Positions 39,701 through 49,574 of a stretch of DNA of 64,000 bases are shown one piece after another. The translations under genes and the position numbers were made by a program. The number at the start of each line of letters is the position of its first letter. Within the stretch, counting starts at the first letter, position 1. The stretch is from Mytilus edulis (lineage: Eukaryota; Mollusca; Bivalvia; Mytilida; Mytilidae). Under the pieces are notes generated by a model. That model saw only the letters and a list, made by a program, of their open reading frames with translations, had not been told where the DNA came from and did not search any database. The stretch lies in the NCBI RefSeq assembly GCF_963676685.1, contig NC_092346.1:31385133-31449132 (forward strand). Direction: 5' to 3'.

Positions 39701-40463
39701 AAATTTGATAAAAATTTGGTACTACAGTAACTAATTATAAAATCGTTCAACTGCATACTTGACTTTCTCAGTAAAATTGATAGGAAATTCTTTGCTGCAG
39801 TTGAAGGATTCTTTTTAAATGTCAGGAAGTCAACAAGCTTATGTAAGTATTTTTAGGACTTCACTTAAGATCTGTAGACATCTTATCGTTGAACACAGGA
39901 AACTGTAATTGAGTAAAGAAATATGAAAGTGAAGCAATAATCTATATATCAATATGAAATGCCTTGATTGTCCGAAAATATCTGATAATGTTTATATTAT
40001 TGATTTGCTTTCTTTTCTCTTATTGTTTTCCGAATATATTTCCCGTTCGCATTCACGAGATAACAAATAGATAGTGCAAGTAAACTAAAAAACAAACGAC
40101 TTTGGTTTACGATGAAAATAAATAATTTCTTAAATAACTTTCACAAAAAAAAATATCAATGGGCTATCGAACTAACACACATCTTTCTTAAGTTTACAAT
40201 CCTGGTCATACGAGTAGATTGCATTTTGATGTACTAATAAAAAAGAACAGTCATTATATCATATATCATATACCACAATAAAAATTCCCTAATAGTGCCT
40301 TTCACTAGCACATCAGGTCAAAGGTAAAATAATGGTACGGATAAAATGATTTCAATTTTGTTTTCAGGTAGTTGTTGCCGTGCGATGCATAGACGGTGTC
40401 AGAGAAGTGACTTTTAAATCAGCAACGACGTGTGCCTGTAATTTATGTCGGCGGAACTGGTGA
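24589..40463 (+). CDS. GPA2: Glycoprotein hormone alpha-2 (thyrostimulin alpha subunit), three coding exons joined
   Basis: Joining 24589-24706, 39161-39336 and 40368-40463 gives an uninterrupted 129-residue secreted protein. Both introns are GT-AG with strong GTAAGT donors, and the phases fit. Residues 1-28 form a signal peptide with a hydrophobic core FLVLNIFIG. The mature chain has ten cysteines (36, 50, 60, 64, 90, 91, 105, 120, 122, 125), the number expected for an alpha-subunit cystine knot. The family hallmarks are visible: WERAGCHRVGH, PGCVEF, ACRGFC, an ECC pair, RCIDGVREVTF and a C-terminal CACNLC. One N-glycosylation site (N54-V-T) lies where alpha-2 subunits carry theirs. The protein should be secreted and pair with GPB5, whose gene lies downstream on the other strand. 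An in-frame ATG at 24565 would add eight residues, and the upstream in-frame stop is at 24508. Length and intron positions fit the family. A candidate AATAAA lies at 41532, but the 3' end is unproven. Confidence 0.95.
25353..25617 (+). repeat. Local direct duplication, about 85 bases, period 180
   Basis: GTATACAATAGGGACTTAAT at 25369 and GTGTACAATAGGGACTTAAG at 25549 begin two diverged copies. Both continue through ATATAACACA and ATGAAA.TTAAT. It lies in GPA2 intron 1. Confidence 0.7.
26135..26280 (+). repeat. Family C dispersed repeat
   Basis: AACAAAAACACCGACTCCAA, AACGGAAAGTCCCTTATCAA and CAACTGTCATATTCCTCATT are shared with 60165-60415. The 100-residue frame at 25987-26289 is an artefact of it. 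Confidence 0.75.
27147..27369 (+). repeat. Family A repeat beside the assembly gap
   Basis: It runs from ATCAAATGTACCAGGATTAT through AAGACGCGCGTTTCGTCTAC to the gap. It has the same orientation as the 14-15 kb array, while the copy on the far side of the gap is inverted. Confidence 0.8.
27370..27469. other. Assembly gap, 100 N
   Basis: Exactly 100 N characters, a conventional size for a gap of unknown length. It lies in GPA2 intron 1 between inverted copies of family A. Confidence 0.99.
27470..27725 (-). repeat. Family A repeat, inverted copy beside the gap
   Basis: It starts GGTACCTTTGATAATTATTT and contains CACTGGGTCGATACCACTGC, CCCCGAGGGTATCACCAGCC and GGAATAGATTACCTTAGCCG, the reverse complement of family A without its CGCGCG core. 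Confidence 0.8.
28885..29005 (+). repeat. Family B repeat, 3' fragment
   Basis: It matches the end of family B, from CGTTTCCCTCAGTTTTAGTT to CAACGGTATACTACTGTTGC. Confidence 0.75.
30534..31291 (+). repeat. Family A repeats, fragment plus near-complete copy
   Basis: A fragment at 30534-30610 (GAGACGTGCGTTTCGTTTAC) is followed, after unrelated sequence, by a fuller copy at 30886-31291 with TACGCCAGACGCGCGTTTCG and GTGGCATCGACCCAGTGGTT, and the start of a further unit. The open frame at 31046-31228 lies inside it and is spurious. Confidence 0.8.
31567..31755 (+). repeat. Family E dispersed repeat, second copy
   Basis: GTGGTTCATAAGTGTTTCTA, ACCGTTGGTTCTCCCGTTGG and CAAGCTAAGGCTCCGTGTTG match 44920-45145. 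It abuts the long composite repeat. Confidence 0.75.
31757..32695 (+). repeat. Long composite repeat (A-like piece plus family B) with internal duplication
   Basis: A 102-base segment at 31757-31858 (ACAATGCCGTATTTGGCAAA...) recurs at 31998-32099 with about two differences. The remainder, through TAGTCCTGTAATATTATGTT to the family B end at 32695, matches 45715-46545 along its length. Frames at 32216-32410 and 32397-32663 are spurious. Confidence 0.85.
34545..34900 (+). repeat. TTGACCTT-type dispersed repeat, two partial units
   Basis: AATCTTGACCTTAATTTCAA at 34540, with CTCAAATCAAAAGACCATAG, recurs as AATTTGACCTTAACCTTTGA at 34791, with CTCAAATCAAAAGACCCTAG. The units are about 250 bases apart. 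The frame at 34548-34766 is spurious. Confidence 0.7.
36945..37052 (-). repeat. Family C dispersed repeat fragment
   Basis: GTTCGTTTGATGTGTTTGAG, GATTTTGCCATTAGTTAAGG and CAGTATTTTTGTAATTTAAC match family C. Confidence 0.7.
37080..37480 (+). repeat. Family G dispersed repeat
   Basis: CGAGCATCACTGAAGAGACA and TGTCGAAATGCGCATCTGGT near 37408-37460 recur at 38780-38870 and, decayed, at 6163-6215. The upstream part contains TATCGCCAGCACTTTGGTAC. Convergent open frames here are artefacts. Confidence 0.7.
38755..38872 (+). repeat. Family G dispersed repeat, second copy
   Basis: It matches 37378-37485 closely, including TTGGTACCGTTAATGTTATT. It ends about 290 bases before GPA2 exon 2. Confidence 0.75.
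39161..39336 (+). CDS. GPA2: GPA2 coding exon 2: cystine-knot core
   Basis: The acceptor is a pyrimidine-rich tract ending TTTATTTCAG at 39160, and the donor is GTAAGT at 39337. The exon completes Gly40 and encodes residues 41-98. These carry cysteines 50, 60, 64, 90 and 91, the glycosylation sequon at N54, and the ACRGFC motif of the knot. Open reading continues 30 bases into intron 2 to a stop, so a simple ORF call would give the wrong C-terminus. This exon alone is diagnostic of an invertebrate alpha-2 subunit. Confidence 0.95.
40368..40463 (+). CDS. GPA2: GPA2 coding exon 3: C-terminal CxCxxC and stop
   Basis: The acceptor TTTTCAG ends at 40367 and the exon enters in phase 0. It encodes 31 residues (99-129) ending in TGA at 40461. 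It contains RCIDGVREVTF and the terminal CACNLCRRNW, supplying cysteines 105, 120, 122 and 125. The spacing of these cysteines is as in other alpha-2 subunits. Intron 2 is 1031 bases. Confidence 0.93.
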   Translation, partial: VVVAVRCIDGVREVTFKSATTCACNLCRRNW

Positions 40464-42489
40464 CGTATTATACTCCATCCATTCTTGTGATATATGCTGA
40501 ATCTCAACCTAAACCAATGTCTGACTGATCAACTCCAAATAGTGGAAAACTTATATGAATCACTCGTGAAAAGTCGTATTACAGCTTCCAAGAATGCTTA
40601 TATGACATATTTTGAATTGACCGATTCATGTGTTCATTATATCTTTACTGTTGTAGTGAACATACCCTTTGCGGTTTTATCTGTCTTTAATACTCACTCA
40701 TAACCAACAGCTATATGCTATACAATTATGCTATGTAATATGGTTGGTTATTTAGGGTGCTTGGTTGTGATAAATTTTTTTGTGTCTTTAAATGTTGAAA
40801 AATATTTTTACATGTTTTTGAAATGTTGTAATCAAAATTAGAAACAAGGAGATGTGGTATAAAAGTACATTTCAATGTCTGTTTTATTGTTAGAATTTGT
40901 AATGAACATGTTTTTTTTTAGATATTTATATCGGGTATAAGCCTTTGATAAAGTAAGCAAATACCATAAAAGACAAGACTCCACCACAGCAAAAAAGAAA
41001 AAGAAAAAAAAACCACGACGAACTAACAAACAATAAGTTTGAATGAAGAGGTTCTAAAACGTGTTGTAAATATTTATTCTATGAGAGGTTTCACTACCAC
41101 AGACCTCGACTTTTATCAAATTTTTGGGAAATCGACTATAATTAAATGTATCACTATTCTATACTTTCAGGAGTAAGTTTTTTTACAATTTGATAATACG
41201 CATTTTCATATCACCAGAATAATATTTCTTATACAAAATGGCAAAAATATCTGAATACAGAATAGTTTGATAGAATGTAATATTTTATGAATCCAAACGT
41301 TTTCAAAGTTTGGAGTGAAGCTGTTTTGAACACATCGCAGACTATGATTTATTATATATGAACTATGGAAAGAGATAAACACATCTTAAATACATTAAAA
41401 AGATAATTTACTACTATGCTTTGAATATTTTTCTGGTACATATTTGTTTATCAAATATTAAGTGTTATTTTTGCGTGCATCTTGAATATATAATTGACAA
41501 TTTTTACCACCCAACCTCAAAAGAAAAAAAAAATAAAGACATGTAACATTTGTTAATATGAAATACGGTTTTAATTTTTTTTTTAACGTATAAACAGTAA
41601 ATTAACCGTAGATGAAATTCAAAATTCAAAAATGGGCTGTAGTATAAGATTTCCCAACTTAATTATTATTGAATTTGTGATTGCTTGTCAAATGGTATTG
41701 AATCATGTGTAACCGCAATATTTTATGAATGTAATTTATTTCTGCGTTTTCTTTAGAAGAATCATATCGGGAAACACATGTATACTGTGTATACCATGTG
41801 TTAGCACTTTCTTTATTAGCGGATCACAAGCCTCGCCTTTATTTTCTAAGCTCAACATTTCAACTGAGAATGAAGAACATGTGTGATAAATGTTATGAAT
41901 GTATTTACTATTTATTTTATGTACTATTGTACGATTGTAAAAACAGTTATATTTCATTTTTTCGATTGTTAATTTAAATGCAGAAATAAATATTTTTTGA
42001 AAAAAATACTCGTATAGTCACGTTACTTAAGCCTGTGGAGCTTGAACCATATTTTATAACTTATTTATTGCTAGCTCATGTGGCTATATGAACCAATGCA
42101 AATACTTGGTACCGTCGGCGTCGGATCATCTTATAACAAATCGACCACAATTAAAATTAATCTATAAAATAAGTTTTAGGAGTAAAAAGAACAATAAAAA
42201 CATCGACCTCCAAGGCAAATTTAAAAAAAAGGAATTCTAAAGAAAATCAAATGTAATCAAATGCAATCAATCAACAGAACAAGTGTAAAATAACTGAAAC
42301 ATACCTCTAACAGAAGGATTCGGTCCCAGTACAATATTTCAATCCTTTATGGAGAATTTTATATATATATAAATAAGATCGTATAATAAAGAAGCAAAAT
42401 GAGGTTGTTAAATATGATGTTTGCCTTTTTGTGCTTCTTTGTTATATTTGTTTGTTCTTATAGTGATTTAGATGATTACACAATGTTGA

Positions 42490-42760
42490 CCTATTTTTGA
42501 CATTTTTACCTATTGTGTCTGTTTGTTTTGTTTACTCATCGGAATTAATATAATGCTTTAATGGAATTTGATGCAACTGTCATACAAGTGAGAGGTTTAG
42601 CTAGCTATTAAATTAGGTTCAATCCACCATGTTCTACATGAGAAAATGCCTGTACCAAGTCCGAAATATGACAATTGTTATCCATTCGTTTGATGTGTTT
42701 GAACTTTTGATTTGGCGATTTGATTAGGGACTTACCTTTTTGAATTTTCCTCGTAAATGT
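42490..42760 (-). repeat. Family C dispersed repeat, long copy
   Basis: GACATTTTTACCTATTGTGT, GTGAGAGGTTTAGCTAGCTA and TTCGTTTGATGTGTTTGAAC match 13090-13345. Confidence 0.75.
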
Positions 42761-43703
42761 GATTTTACTTTATACCTGACTCGGTATAGACATTTTTGTT
42801 TGAGAAAATGTGTGGTTAACTCTGGTTTAGTAGCTAGTTGGAACCTCCCACCACTATTTAAGGGTATTAAATTTAAGAATTCTCTCTTTTCATATCAAAA
42901 GATTGTTCTTAATAAAAAAAAATATCAATTAATAAAGTGCAGATGCTCATACAACATTAGTTTATCAGAGCTCACAACCTATGTTGTTGATCAAACTTGT
43001 TGATTTCAATGAAATTAATATTAAATCTATAAGGTGCTTGAACTTCAAAAATGGATATTTGTTGGTAGTCCGTCTTTGTTTATTACAATGTTCTATGAAA
43101 CCACAAAATCAAATGTTTTGAAACGTGGTATTTACTATAGTAATGTCTCCATTTAGTTCTAATCAGAAGAAACAGTTGGAATCGTTCATAGAGGTGAATA
43201 AAGGGTAACAGTAGTATACCGCTGATCAAAAGTCATCAATCGATTGAAATAGAAACAAACAGGTGACAAACTAACCCAAGGGATACAAATTAACTATAGG
43301 AGTAAAACACATGAACAACAGAAACACTGAAGTGCAACAAAAACAAACTCACTGGTTGGTTTATAACATGATTCAATTAAAAAACTAAATCATTTAAAAA
43401 AAGAAAGGTTGAAAATATTGAGTAGGTTTACTGGAATCTACTATGAGGTAGAAGATAAGAAAATAAAATACCAATATAAAATAATTGATGATTTTGAAAA
43501 TTTCACTGCCTTTGTATAGGAACTTTAAAACTATTCTGGATAAAATAGCAAATATGTCAAGCAAGGCTAGATATATGATATTTCAAATGGTTAAAATCGT
43601 CTTAACTGGTTCACTAAACATTTTCCATCTAATGCGTTGGGTGAGGTTTTGTTTAAACCCTATGGGTTGTTATGCTGAGAACATTATTAAATATAAAACA
43701 AGT

Positions 43704-43783
43704 ATGTGTCCATAAAACACGGATGTCCAATACGCACTATCTTATGTGTCCATAAAACACGGATGTCCAATACGCACTATCTT
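43704..43783 (+). repeat. Perfect 40-base tandem duplication
   Basis: ATGTGTCCATAAAACACGGA... at 43704-43743 is repeated without a change at 43744-43783. The unit resembles the start of the bivalve repeat at 60428. Confidence 0.95.
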
Positions 43784-44919
43784 CGACTTGTGATTGCTTC
43801 TTTGGTATCTTTCCTTTCTTTTTGTATACAATATTAATTGATATCAAGCAAGGACAATAGTTAAACACGTTTGAATTTGAATCAAATGACATATCGAAAC
43901 GATTCATATTACAATATTAACATTCAAATACACCGACAAGACTGCACATAAATATACAAAACATTGGACCGCAAATTCTTAAATTGATAAAATCAAATCA
44001 TTTGTCCATAACGTCTCTTTCAAAGCAGGCATCACCGGTCATGAATAGACATACTCAATCAAAACGTCACACAACCGGAAATAGAACACAACCTGATAAA
44101 AATACTAAAATAATGCTGGTATCTTAAATATTGGAACATCAAAACATGTCGCTTATGGGTGGCGACTGAAAAATTATGTAAGCCTACCAATTCGTGATGG
44201 TGATCGTAAAATCTAAGTAGTCGTTTTATTCTCATCTCTGTATGGGACAGTTTTTATGTAAGGAGCATGGCACTCATAATAAAATTCGAATTGTGTGAGA
44301 ATGCATGAGCGTAAAGTACTTAACGATATATGTAAATGACATACACTGGGAAAGAAGTTGTGTATGGTGTTTCTATTTTACAATTATATATTTTCTATCG
44401 ACATATTATGTGCAAACTGGATGAAAACTGGACACAAAGCTATTATTTGTATTGATATTTTGCTTCTAATTCCACATCATCTATTTTATTCCATTATTTA
44501 TTCAATATCTACACGGACTGTTTGGCACCATCATCGGTAGCTAGTCCATTGACGTTCAGAAAAAAAACATAGATTGATATGTAGGAAAGTTTATCACTTT
44601 TAAATTTCGGTCAAACAAGGAATTCAAACTAACCTTATTCAAATGTAAATTCATTTAGAATATAAAAAGAAAAGTGCAAATTTATTATTGATGCAATCAT
44701 ATTCAACGGATAAGCAACAATAAATATTCCTGAAGATATATGCAAAATATGCGGGCCTGAAAAAAACCGGGATGGAACGCAGAAAACGTAATTATTACTT
44801 TCGTAGTTTTTGCCGTCAGAAATTACAAGCAACAACCATTGATTTTATATTTTAATGATCAGACATGCAGTATGTATGTTAATTGTACGCAACTTATAAT
44901 AACCAATTGACTCTGATGT

Positions 44920-45145
44920 CCAGTAGTTGTCGTTTTTTAAATAGATTAGACCGTTGGTTTTCCCGTTTGAACGATTTTACACTAGTATTTTCTTTTTGGG
45001 GCCGTTTGCTGTTCGGTATGAGTCAAGGCTCCGTGTTGGAGACCGAACCTTGTTCTATTATTGGTTTTTTTTTTATATAAATTGTGAATTGGATGGAGAG
45101 TTGTCACATTGGCACGCCTACCACATTTTCCTATATCTATTGATC
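44920..45145 (+). repeat. Family E dispersed repeat
   Basis: ACCGTTGGTTTTCCCGTTTG, GCTGTTCGGTATGAGTCAAG and GGATGGAGAGTTGTCACATT are shared with 31567-31755 and, in pieces, 2440-2560 and 3825-3960. Confidence 0.75.
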
Positions 45146-45610
45146 ATGTTTCCGTATTACACATTATTCAATGCAAACATATCATGAAAGTCCTACTCTG
45201 CCGACACACCTATTGTAATTGTGTATTTTGAAAAATTACTCTACGAGATTTGAGCATCGGTACACTACTGTTTGTTATTATAAAGAAAGAAAGAGAAAAC
45301 TATGAAACTACGAAATATTTATATTTCATATTCGAATATATTGATCACTTTTCACTAAGTAATACTCGTTCCCTTAGTGTGTATATGTCATTATTCCAAA
45401 AGAATTTGAAAATTAAACGAATCTACAATTCTACCTATTATCTCGGTGTTTTGCGAATTTGGTGGCGAGATTAACAACTCAATCCTTAAAAAGTAGCTTT
45501 AAATGATTTCAGTTTTCAACTATCAATTTCTCGTTGTTTGGACCAAATATGACGTCACTTGGCGTTGAGGTTTTGGCTTATTCGGATGTGTCTAATTTTT
45601 GTGTTGCATT

Positions 45611-46545
45611 TTGTGGATTCGAGCGTCACTGATGAGTCTTTTGTAGACGAAACGCGCGTCTGGCGTATATACAAATTTTAGCCCGGGTATCTATGATGAG
45701 TTTATTTGTCGGGTTATGTAATGTATTTCGGTTGTTTCCTGTAATTAGTTAACACTTCAGTTTCATCATGTATATCTTTTGTATAGTCATTTTATAAAAT
45801 TTACTGCTTGCATAAGTATATATTATTCTAAATAATAGGGATGTTCTGGTACCTAACAGAAAACCCTTGCCGTTTTTTGACATTTGGTCCTCGATGCTGT
45901 TCAACTTTGTACTTGTTTCGGCTTTCAGACTTTTGTATCTGGGAGACACTAGTAAGTCTTGTGTGGACAAAATGCACTTCTGGCGTATTAAAATTTGAAA
46001 CTTGTTGCCTTTTGTTAGCTATTATTCGTGTGTTTCTTTGTCAATTGTGTTCTCCTATTTATTTATCTTGTAGTCCTGTAATATTGTGTTGTCATTTTAA
46101 TGTTATATTTCAAATGGTCATAAGGGAGGTTTGGCATGCCACAAAACCAGGTTCTACCCACCATTGTTTCCTTTAAAAATGTCCTGTACAAAGTCAGGAA
46201 TGTGGCCATTGTTATATTATAGTTCGTTTCTGTATGTGTTACGTTTTAACGTTGTGTTTCCGTTGTGTCGTTTGTTTTCTCTTATTTTTGAGTGTGAATT
46301 CACATTACTATAAGACGTGTCACGTAACTTATCTAATCCAAATTCATGTATTTGGTTTTGATGTTATTTTTGTTGTTCTGATAGAATTTTGTCTAGTGCA
46401 TAGTCCGTTTCTGTGTGTGTTGTTGTTCTCCTCTTATATGTAATGCGTTTCCCTTAGTTTTAGTTTGTTACCCCGATTTTGTTTTTTGTCCATGGATTTA
46501 TAAGTTTTGAACAGCAGCGATATACTACTGTTGCCTTTATTTACC
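45611..46545 (+). repeat. Second copy of the long composite repeat
   Basis: An inverted family A core (GACGAAACGCGCGTCTGGCG) at 45611-45706 is followed by sequence colinear with 31860-32695, ending in ATACTACTGTTGCCTTTATT. The segment corresponding to 31998-32099 is present once and much more diverged here. Several open frames at 45841-46443 come from it. Confidence 0.85.
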
Positions 46546-47617
46546 TCTATTGATGAAGTATGCATATCTCAGTTGATACGATATTTCAAAATATGTTTAC
46601 ATGACGGCACTGCTTTAGACGACGTGAATCAACTATTGGATTTGAAGCACCTAAAAAAAATCACTGTCATGTGCACTTCTGGAGCAGTATCTGCGTACTC
46701 TTCCGGAGTACTAGAGTTCATTCCCGTATTTATGATGTGGCTCATTTATTTCAATATTTAGTTATCTTTTTTTTCGTCTTTCTTATTCATTAATGTCATG
46801 ATGTCTGTTTAATTGTTCTTTTATTGCCCACTCGATAACTTACATTTCCTATTCCACCGCCGGCGCGCAATAGTTTCTCATCTCAATTTTTCAACTCGCT
46901 AGACATTAAATTTATAATATTCGAACAGCAGTTAATTGATGCTGTCCGAAACTCGTATATTCCGCATGTCATCACTCGGAAATTATCAATTTTTGTAATG
47001 TTCCAGGTTTATACAATTGCTACTTTAATGGCTTAGAAATTATATGACGGATCATGCAATTCACTTTCATACTAGTCTGTTTATAATTGATGTTGCAATA
47101 TTGAACTGGAATCCATAAACTATCTTGATATATTGCACCTAGATAAGTAGTTATACATTATATATGATAAATAACGTAATAACAATTAAATTGTCTTATA
47201 TTGCACACTCGCCTACTTTTTGCTTTGTTCACAGTACATATTCTATATAATAAATGTAGTGATAAAGTTTATATAAAATAACTCATGTGTCTAGAATCAT
47301 TAACATATAGACACATAGAACACATTACTGTTGTTTTTATCTTCCTTGAAGGTAGAAATACATACTTCGAATTGAAAGCAGATGTTTCTTTTTGTTTTTT
47401 TCCATTCATCAACGACCTTTGATCTATTATTATTACAAAGGGCATATACAATTTATTGACAAAATCGTATTTCCTTTAAGGATATACTTTATTGCATTTT
47501 TCATTCAGCTCCTAACTCCTCAAGGACTTTCCATTGTCAGATCAGCACTTAAATTAGATTAATAAATAATGTTGCATTATGGGATTTAGTTTAGTTGATT
47601 CAGTTGAATACAAATAA

Positions 47618-47712
47618 ACTCATCACTGATACCAGGAATAAGATTTTAAACGCCAGACGACGCGATTTGTCTACAAAAGACTTATCATTGACGCACAAAT
47701 GGAAAAAAAATT
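47618..47712 (+). repeat. Family A repeat fragment
   Basis: AACTCATCACTGATACCAGG and CGCCAGACGACGCGATTTGT are recognisable with decay in the core. Confidence 0.75.
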
Positions 47713-47949
47713 AAAGGTAAAAAAGTCAGTATGAGTCATATGAAACTATTCTCAATTAATATCGTCATTAGATGTATCTTGTATGCCTCTACTTTTTAGT
47801 AGTACTATTTTAAGTTTTTCATTGTAAGTCGCATGACTTTGGCGTTATCAGTCAAACAAAGCAAAAAAGTTTTCGGAAAATGAAGGTTAATATTAAATTT
47901 CAAATTTTGTTTATATATTAATAACTTGTTGCCGAACTTGAAGTGAAGT

Positions 47950-48186
47950 TACATAAGCAACACGACGGGTGCCACATGTAGAGCAGGATCTGTTTACCCT
48001 TCCGGAACACCTGAGATTCATCCCAGTTTTTGGTGGGGTTCGTTTTGCTTAGTCTTAAGTGTTCTATGGCGTGTTTTCTGTGATATTATTTGTCTGTTTG
48101 TCTTTTTATTTTTAGCTATGGCGTTGTCAGCTTATTTTCAATCTATGAGTTTGACTGTCCCGCTGGTATCTTTCGTCCCTCTTTTA
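47950..48186 (+). repeat. 3' UTR module of the YIDD retroelement, copy
   Basis: It matches 12826-13078 along its length, from AGCAACACGACGGGTGCCAC to TCTTTCGTCCCTCTTTTA. No RT relic precedes it. A separate relic follows it at 48228. Confidence 0.75.
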
Positions 48187-48227
48187 CAGTTAAGTCTGTA
48201 TCATCTCTTGACTAAAATTTGCATTTG

Positions 48228-48445
48228 ACATCGAGACTTTACTACATAAAAACCTTTGGCATAAAAGAGATGATTTCAGCATTCCAATTGTTTACCTTCC
48301 GTTTTTAAAGACCAACGGTGCACAAGCTCCTGCATATGAAGTGTATCTCCCAGTTGCTACGACATTCAACAAATTGTGTTTACGGATTTCTTGAAGATTG
48401 TGTGACAGGTTTAAAAAAAGGGGGCACTCAAAACACTGTTGGTCA
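48228..48445 (+). pseudogene. Reverse transcriptase fragment, third copy
   Basis: Translated pieces read KRDDFSIPIVYLPFL, then APAYEVYLPVATTF. They align with the KRDDFN...NFPF...APAYGVYKSQLI segment of the relic at 2.6-3.6 kb. The frame breaks after about 45 residues, and the rest is decayed. Confidence 0.6.
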
Positions 48446-49295
48446 ATAAGAAACTGACCACGCCACGACAATAAGCGATTAGAACGCTATTGAACGTAGG
48501 GTTCTTAGTGCTGAAGTTTAATATTACATTAGCAATAAAGATTTGGTTGATCGGAATGTAAAGTCATTCACAAATGCCCATGCTTTGTTTTCGATTGTGC
48601 GTCACTAAATGAGGCTAATAATTACTTTTACACTTACCATGAACAATACTACGGGATTGTTTTTGAGATTCGAATTGCTCGGTCATCAGTTTTCTATATA
48701 GGGTTTGAAAGACTGTTGTTGGCTATTCGGCGCAGGACGTTTGAACTCTTTTTATGTTTCGTACATGATATCCTAATCCCTAGGAATTAACTAATTTAGT
48801 TCTTGTAATCTGCTGCGACTAGTATTTCGACCATATTTCAAATAAATATGTTTATCTATTTCAATTCTTGACTGAGGTGTATATCATTAAAACAAATTGT
48901 TATGTAATTAATCGTCTGTTGATCAATTACACAACATTAGCAGCAGGATGAGTCGAGTAGAACAGGTCATTGTAGTTAGCATTGAAGAATACTTGACCAT
49001 TTGTTGTACTATGTGATGATAAAAGAATCCATTATATTGGTAGAAATCGTCAACTCTGACATAATTTTCTGCCAGAAATTTTGCAAATTTGGAACATCTG
49101 ATCTCTTGTGGTAATTCAGTCGTTAACAATGACCTTTTTCTCCAAAGTTAACATGAATAGTCTTTGGTTGAAAAGTCAAATTCCGATCAACAATAACTTC
49201 AATTACCTTAGTAAAACAATGATGGTATATTTCCTCAAACTTTCCAAGTCAATAGAATAAATAAAGAGGATACATCGTTCTCATTTTTAATCCTT

Positions 49296-49574
49296 TAAGG
49301 TGGTACCTAACACTACAGGGAGATAACTCTGTAAAATCAGTTAAACGTTTTAATTACGGTGCGTTGTTAAGGAAATATTAAGCTTTAAAATGTTCTAAAT
49401 TAATGTTTGTCAAAGTGCTATAAACCAGTGTAATTTTTCTGATCAAATGGTTGGTTCAAATTTTTTGAAATTTTTATATTTTTGTCAAAGGGTCAAAGTA
49501 AATACTTTGTCAAAATTTTATGAAAATTAAACGAGCCAAATTAATTTTAGTGAAGGTGTTGTGTACCACCCTAA
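49296..49574. mobile_element. MITE-like element with imperfect terminal inverted repeats
   Basis: It starts TAAGGTGGTACCTAACAC and ends GTGTTGTGTACCACCCTA, imperfect reverse complements about 18 bases long. GGGAGATAACTCTGTAAA near its left end is a motif I know from dispersed molluscan repeats. It is about 280 bases long with no coding capacity. Confidence 0.65.
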
